41,603 bases of DNA from Chthoniobacterales bacterium. Its GTDB lineage: Bacteria > Verrucomicrobiota > Verrucomicrobiia > Chthoniobacterales > UBA10450. Location: the NCBI GenBank assembly GCA_013815325.1, contig JACDGM010000031.1, positions 1 to 41,603 on the forward strand, given 5' to 3'. Under the pieces are notes generated by a model that was given only the letters and a program-made list of their open reading frames with translations, had not been told where the DNA came from and did no database searches. This document shows positions 38,358-41,603 of this stretch, in pieces (within the stretch, counting starts at the first letter, position 1; every line of letters starts with the position of its first letter). The translations under genes and the position numbers were made by a program.

Positions 38358-39032
38358 ATGAACTCGTTCCCGATTCTAAACGTTCGCGACCTAACGAAAA
38401 GCTACCCGACCGGCGCGGGCCGCCTGACGGTTCTGCGCGATGTTTCGTTCACCCTCGCAGAGGGGGCGACATGCTCGATTCTCGGCCCTTCCGGCAGCGG
38501 CAAAACCACCCTCCTCGGTCTCGCCGCCGGACTCGATCGGCCGACCTCTGGCTCCGTTTTGCTCAACGGCATCGCGCTCGCCGAGATCAGCGAGGACGAG
38601 CGTGCGCGCGTCCGCAAGGAGCACGTCGGTTTTGTTTTCCAAAATTTCCAGCTCCTCCCGACGCTGACCGCGCTCGAGAACGTGACCGTGCCGATGGAGT
38701 TGCGGGGCGATCGCAGTGCACGGACTCTCGCGCTCGAGCTGCTTCGCCGCGTCGGCCTGAGCGACCGGTCCGATCATTACCCGGCTCAGCTCTCCGGGGG
38801 TGAGCAACAGCGGATCGCGCTCGCGCGCGCCTTCATTAATCGCCCGAAGATTCTGTTTGCCGATGAACCGACGGGCAACCTCGACGCCGAAACGAGCCAA
38901 AGAGTGATCGACATCATGCTCGAATTGAATCGCACCGCCGGCACGGCGCTCGTCCTCGTGACGCACGATCCGGAAGTGGCGCGCCTAACGGAGCGGACGA
39001 TTCGCTTGCGCAGTGGCGAGATGATCGCATGA
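38358..39032 (+). CDS. ybbA: YbbA-like ABC transporter ATP-binding protein
   Basis: 224 residues, LolD/MacB/FtsE class. Walker A GPSGSGKTT, Q-loop VFQNFQLLPTL, signature LSGGEQQRIALARAF, Walker B ILFADEPTGNLD, and the switch His in VLVTHDPEV. N-terminal strand LTKSYPTGAGRLTVL is usual. Works with the large FtsX-like permease YbbP, encoded downstream after a 271-bp gap that contains a GTCATCC-type repeat element. Divergent from tesA. Stop TGA 39030-39032. Confidence 0.92.
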   Translation: MNSFPILNVRDLTKSYPTGAGRLTVLRDVSFTLAEGATCSILGPSGSGKTTLLGLAAGLDRPTSGSVLLNGIALAEISEDERARVRKEHVGFVFQNFQLLPTLTALENVTVPMELRGDRSARTLALELLRRVGLSDRSDHYPAQLSGGEQQRIALARAFINRPKILFADEPTGNLDAETSQRVIDIMLELNRTAGTALVLVTHDPEVARLTERTIRLRSGEMIA

Positions 39033-39081
39033 GAAATCCTCAGCCTAACGACGCGCCGGGCACGATGCGCCCACCTCATTT

Positions 39082-39244
39082 GTTACCCCGATGCGCCGGA
39101 GGACGGAGAGGGACCTCTCCCATGCAATCAACGTCTTCGGCTGAAGAGGAAACGCAGATTGCAGTTGGGAGGTTTGAAAGCCCGGCCTCGTCCGCTGCGC
39201 GGACTGCGTTACGGCTCTCCGCGCTTCGCCGGATCGGGATGACA
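39082..39244. repeat. GTTACCC...GGATGAC inverted-repeat element, about 163 bp
   Basis: Left end GTTACCCCGATGCGCCGG-AGGACGGAGAG is an imperfect inverted copy of GTTACGGCTCTCCGCGCTTCGCCGGATCGGGATGAC (in pieces) at the right. Same end family as 25557-25937. It lies between ybbA and ybbP, stretching a normally tight gene pair to 271 bp; the remaining part of the gap has nothing else. GCCTAACG occurs at 39043 just before it. Confidence 0.65.
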
Positions 39245-39303
39245 AGTCGAGGCGGGTCGGCAACAAGCGGAGTTTGCTCGGCAAGATCGCAAAATCATCC
39301 ACG

Positions 39304-41603
39304 ATGAACCGCCCCACCAACAACCTTTCCTTTATTCCTCGCATGGCGTGGCGCGACAGCCGGTCGAGCCGGCGCCGGCTTCTGCTTTTTTCCATCTCGA
39401 TTTCGTTAGGCGTGGCCGCGCTCGTCGCGATCGGGCTTTTTCGCGCGAGCCTTTCACAGGCGATCGACGACCAGGCGCGGGCGCTCCTCGGTGCGGACCT
39501 GGTCGTGGAAAGTTCGCGGCCTTTCACCGCGGAGCAGGAGCAAATGCTGCGTTCGTTAGGCGAAACTCAGGCGCGCGAGGTCCGCTTCCGCACCATGGCG
39601 CTCTTCCCGAAAACGGGCGGAACGCGGCTCGTGCACGTGCGCGCCTTGGGCGGGAATTTTCCTTTCTACGGCAAGATGGAGACGGCGCCGCCCGCCGCCG
39701 CGCAGAGCTTCCGCAACGGTGGGAAAGCGGTCCCCGAAGAGAGCCTGCTTCTGCAATTTCGAGTGAAGGCCGGAGATCCGATCAAGATCGGCGACGCAAC
39801 TTTCACAATCGCCGGCGCGCTCACGAAGATGCCGGGAGAAGCCTCGCCGGCCGCGAGCTTCGCTCCGCGCGTTTACATTCCGCTGCAAAATCTCGCGCAA
39901 ACGAACCTGCTTAAACCGGGGAGTCTCGCGCGCTATCTAAACTTCGTGAAGTTCGCGCCCGGCACCGATGTCGCGGCTGAAGTGGCGAAGCTCGCGCCGC
40001 AAATCGAGCACGCCGCGCTCGAATACGACACGGTCGCGAAACGGAAAAAGGACCTCGACGAAGCGCTCGATAATCTTTACCGGTTCCTCAATCTTGTCGG
40101 CTTCATCGCGCTCCTCCTCGGCGCCGTCGGGGTGGCGAGCGCGATCCAGGCGCACCTGCAACAGAAGGTGCGGACCGCGGCGGTGCTGCGCTGTCTTGGC
40201 GCCGCCGGAAGAATGACTGTGGCGATTTACCTTCTGCAGGCGATCGCGCTCGGTGTGGTCGGCGCGGCCGCAGGCGCGGCGCTTGGCCTAACGATGCACC
40301 AGCTTCTGCCCAGCACGCTGCAAAGATATATTCCGTTCACGCTCCCCACCGCGATCGCGTGGACGCCGGTTTTGCGCGGGATGGGGCTCGGCGTGGCCGT
40401 CTGCATTCTCTTCGCGCTCCCGCCGCTGCTCCGCCTCCGGAGGGTTTCTCCGTTGCTCACGCTTCGTGCCTCGGTCGACGAAAATTCCGGGCCGGTGTCA
40501 CCCGATTTTGCGGTCTGGGGCGTTTACTTTTTGATCGGGCTCAGCCTCACGGCGTTTGCGATTTCGCAGGCAGAAAGATGGAGCGACGGGCTCTTCATCG
40601 CGGGCGGTCTCGGCCTGGCCGTGCTGGTGCTGATGGCGGTGGCCAAGTTCTTGATTTTTCTGGTGCGCAAACTTCTCCCGCAGAGCTGGAGCTTCGTTCT
40701 CCGCCAGGGCCTGGCGAATCTCCATCGGCCAAACAACCGCACCTTGCTTCTCACATTGTCGTTAGGCTTGGGGACGTTCCTGCTCCTCACCATTTACCTG
40801 ACGCGCGATGTACTCCTGGCCCAGTTCACCTCGATCGACGCGCAGAGCCAGCCGAACATTTTTCTTTTCGACATTCAACCCGCTCAGACGAAGGCGGTCG
40901 CCGATCTCGTTAGGCAAACGGGACTACCGGTCATTCAGCAGGCGCCGATCGTAACCATGCGGCTGGTGGAAGTGAAAGGGCGCAAGTCGACGGACATCCT
41001 CAAGGATCCGCAGCGGAAAGCGCCGGAGTGGGAATTGGAACGGGAATATCGTTCGACCTATCGCGACGCCATGAGCGAGACGGAGAAGCTCACCGCGGGT
41101 CAGTGGATCGGCCATCTCGATTACCACCCGGGAGACACGGTTCCGGTCTCGGTGGAACAGGATATCGCGAAGGACCTTGGCCTAACGATTGGCGACAAGC
41201 TCGTTTTCGACGTCCAAGGCGTGCCGATCAAGGCGCGGGTGGCGAGCCTGCGCGAGGTCGATTGGAAACGCTTTCAAACCAATTTCTTCATCGTCTTTCC
41301 AACCGGTGTGCTGGAAAAAGCGCCAACTTTCAACGTGCTCGTGAGTCGCGTACCGACGCCGGCGGCCTCGGCGCGATTGCAGAATGCGGTCGTCGCAAAA
41401 TTTCCGAACGTTTCCGCGATTGATCTCACTTCCATCATTCAAACCGTCGATTCCATCCTAACGAAAGTAGCACTCGTCATCCGCCTCATGTCGCTCTTCG
41501 TCGTTGGGACTGGCTTGATCGTGCTCGGGAGCACGATCTGGAGCGGGCGTTATCAGCGGCTAAAGGAGAGTGTGCTCCTACGCACGTTAGGCGCGTCGCG
41601 GCT
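39304..41603 (+). CDS. ybbP: YbbP-like ABC transporter permease (3' end outside window)
   Basis: At least 766 residues, truncated by the window end. ATG 39304 begins MNRPTNNLSFIPRMAWRDSR, then a first membrane helix (LLLFSISISLGVAALVAI). A large extracytoplasmic MacB-core-like domain with DDQARALLGADLVVESSRPF follows, then three helices near 250-360, a further helical pair, then a second periplasmic domain and the start of the last helix group (IRLMSLFVVGTGLIVLG). This is the two-domain FtsX/YbbP architecture, suggested to extract hydrophobic molecules from the inner membrane. Seven exact signature words lie in it (39404, 39554, 40286, 40760, 40908, 41180, 41585), usually read as SLG, LVR or LT. 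Confidence 0.9.
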   Translation, partial: MNRPTNNLSFIPRMAWRDSRSSRRRLLLFSISISLGVAALVAIGLFRASLSQAIDDQARALLGADLVVESSRPFTAEQEQMLRSLGETQAREVRFRTMALFPKTGGTRLVHVRALGGNFPFYGKMETAPPAAAQSFRNGGKAVPEESLLLQFRVKAGDPIKIGDATFTIAGALTKMPGEASPAASFAPRVYIPLQNLAQTNLLKPGSLARYLNFVKFAPGTDVAAEVAKLAPQIEHAALEYDTVAKRKKDLDEALDNLYRFLNLVGFIALLLGAVGVASAIQAHLQQKVRTAAVLRCLGAAGRMTVAIYLLQAIALGVVGAAAGAALGLTMHQLLPSTLQRYIPFTLPTAIAWTPVLRGMGLGVAVCILFALPPLLRLRRVSPLLTLRASVDENSGPVSPDFAVWGVYFLIGLSLTAFAISQAERWSDGLFIAGGLGLAVLVLMAVAKFLIFLVRKLLPQSWSFVLRQGLANLHRPNNRTLLLTLSLGLGTFLLLTIYLTRDVLLAQFTSIDAQSQPNIFLFDIQPAQTKAVADLVRQTGLPVIQQAPIVTMRLVEVKGRKSTDILKDPQRKAPEWELEREYRSTYRDAMSETEKLTAGQWIGHLDYHPGDTVPVSVEQDIAKDLGLTIGDKLVFDVQGVPIKARVASLREVDWKRFQTNFFIVFPTGVLEKAPTFNVLVSRVPTPAASARLQNAVVAKFPNVSAIDLTSIIQTVDSILTKVALVIRLMSLFVVGTGLIVLGSTIWSGRYQRLKESVLLRTLGASR

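Larger units (their letters stand above)
4445..41592. repeat. Dispersed signature word TCGTTAGGC / GCCTAACGA, 56 copies of its 8-base core
   Basis: Exact CGTTAGGC or GCCTAACG found by eye at 4445, 4753, 5519, 6216, 7322, 8664, 13165, 13267, 14064, 14152, 14590, 14713, 16689, 16971, 17582, 18701, 19285, 21059, 21482, 21977, 22303, 22510, 23077, 23837, 24364, 24875, 24925, 25199, 25529, 26365, 27016, 28102, 28673, 28916, 29160, 30448, 31151, 31667, 32383, 34576, 34629, 34830, 35769, 36179, 36284, 36760, 36930, 38983, 39043, 39404, 39554, 40286, 40760, 40908, 41180 and 41585. 49 of 56 extend to the 9-mer. 28 are in each orientation. Near misses (one mismatch), such as CGTTAGGG, TGTTAGGC and GCCTAACA, add about 15 more. 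Confidence 0.9.

Noticed and set aside
4445..41592. TCGTTAGGC word as a Chi- or KOPS-like polar site
   Set aside because: Exact copies are evenly split between the two orientations (28/28) over 37 kb, whereas such words are strand-biased.

Overview
The window is GC-rich, densely coded bacterial chromosome. The gene set fits Verrucomicrobiota, perhaps the Spartobacteria/Chthoniobacterales side: RNase HIII next to LexA, a LexA-controlled ImuB-like/DnaE2 pair, DUF6268-like outer-membrane proteins, LptF/G, HU, DusB and a reverse transsulfuration pair. The phylum is an inference from gene content; no rRNA or tRNA gene was seen. The envelope genes indicate a Gram-negative cell.

Layout. 1-3.4 kb is an accessory zone: the end of a DUF2971 gene, small DUF2283 and DUF3606 genes, a secreted TonB-C-domain protein lying between two decayed DUF5131 fragments, and a 41-bp tandem repeat array. 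3.4-9.7 kb holds two paralogous pairs (secreted protein plus beta-barrel protein) on the minus strand around a plus-strand ABC-2 exporter. 9.7-16.9 kb is a long minus-strand run: LPS-export permease, DusB, IscA-like, HscB-like, LexA, RNase HIII, a pseudo-receiver/DUF4388 protein and HU. 17.1-25.5 kb is plus-strand: DinG-like helicase, a secreted alpha-repeat protein, then a SOS mutagenesis cassette of an N-terminally lacking ImuB-like protein and DnaE2 behind two LexA boxes. 25.5-31.5 kb holds a 381-bp element with perfect 44-bp inverted ends, FmdB-like, 6-phosphogluconate dehydrogenase, MoaE, PgsA, and a cystathionine gamma-lyase/synthase with cystathionine beta-synthase. 31.6-41.6 kb holds YajQ, a cupin, a DsbD-like reductase with a redoxin, an SDR, and the tesA/ybbA/ybbP arrangement known from E. 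coli; ybbP runs off the window.

The strongest unexplained signal is a short word, TCGTTAGGC (complement GCCTAACGA). I counted 56 exact copies of its 8-base core CGTTAGGC on the two strands between 4445 and 41592, where about one or two are expected by chance. It lies mostly inside conserved genes, is evenly split between strands (28/28), and is absent from the first 4.4 kb. It resembles a DNA-uptake-type or other genome-wide signature word.

Other structure: palindromic elements in DnaE2 that keep its frame (150 bp and 60 bp), a family of inverted-repeat elements with GTCATCCCGAG ends related to the decayed GIY-YIG element, several intergenic palindromes with TGTAG/CTACA ends, and a LexA operator that can be read directly as GAACATGTTC.
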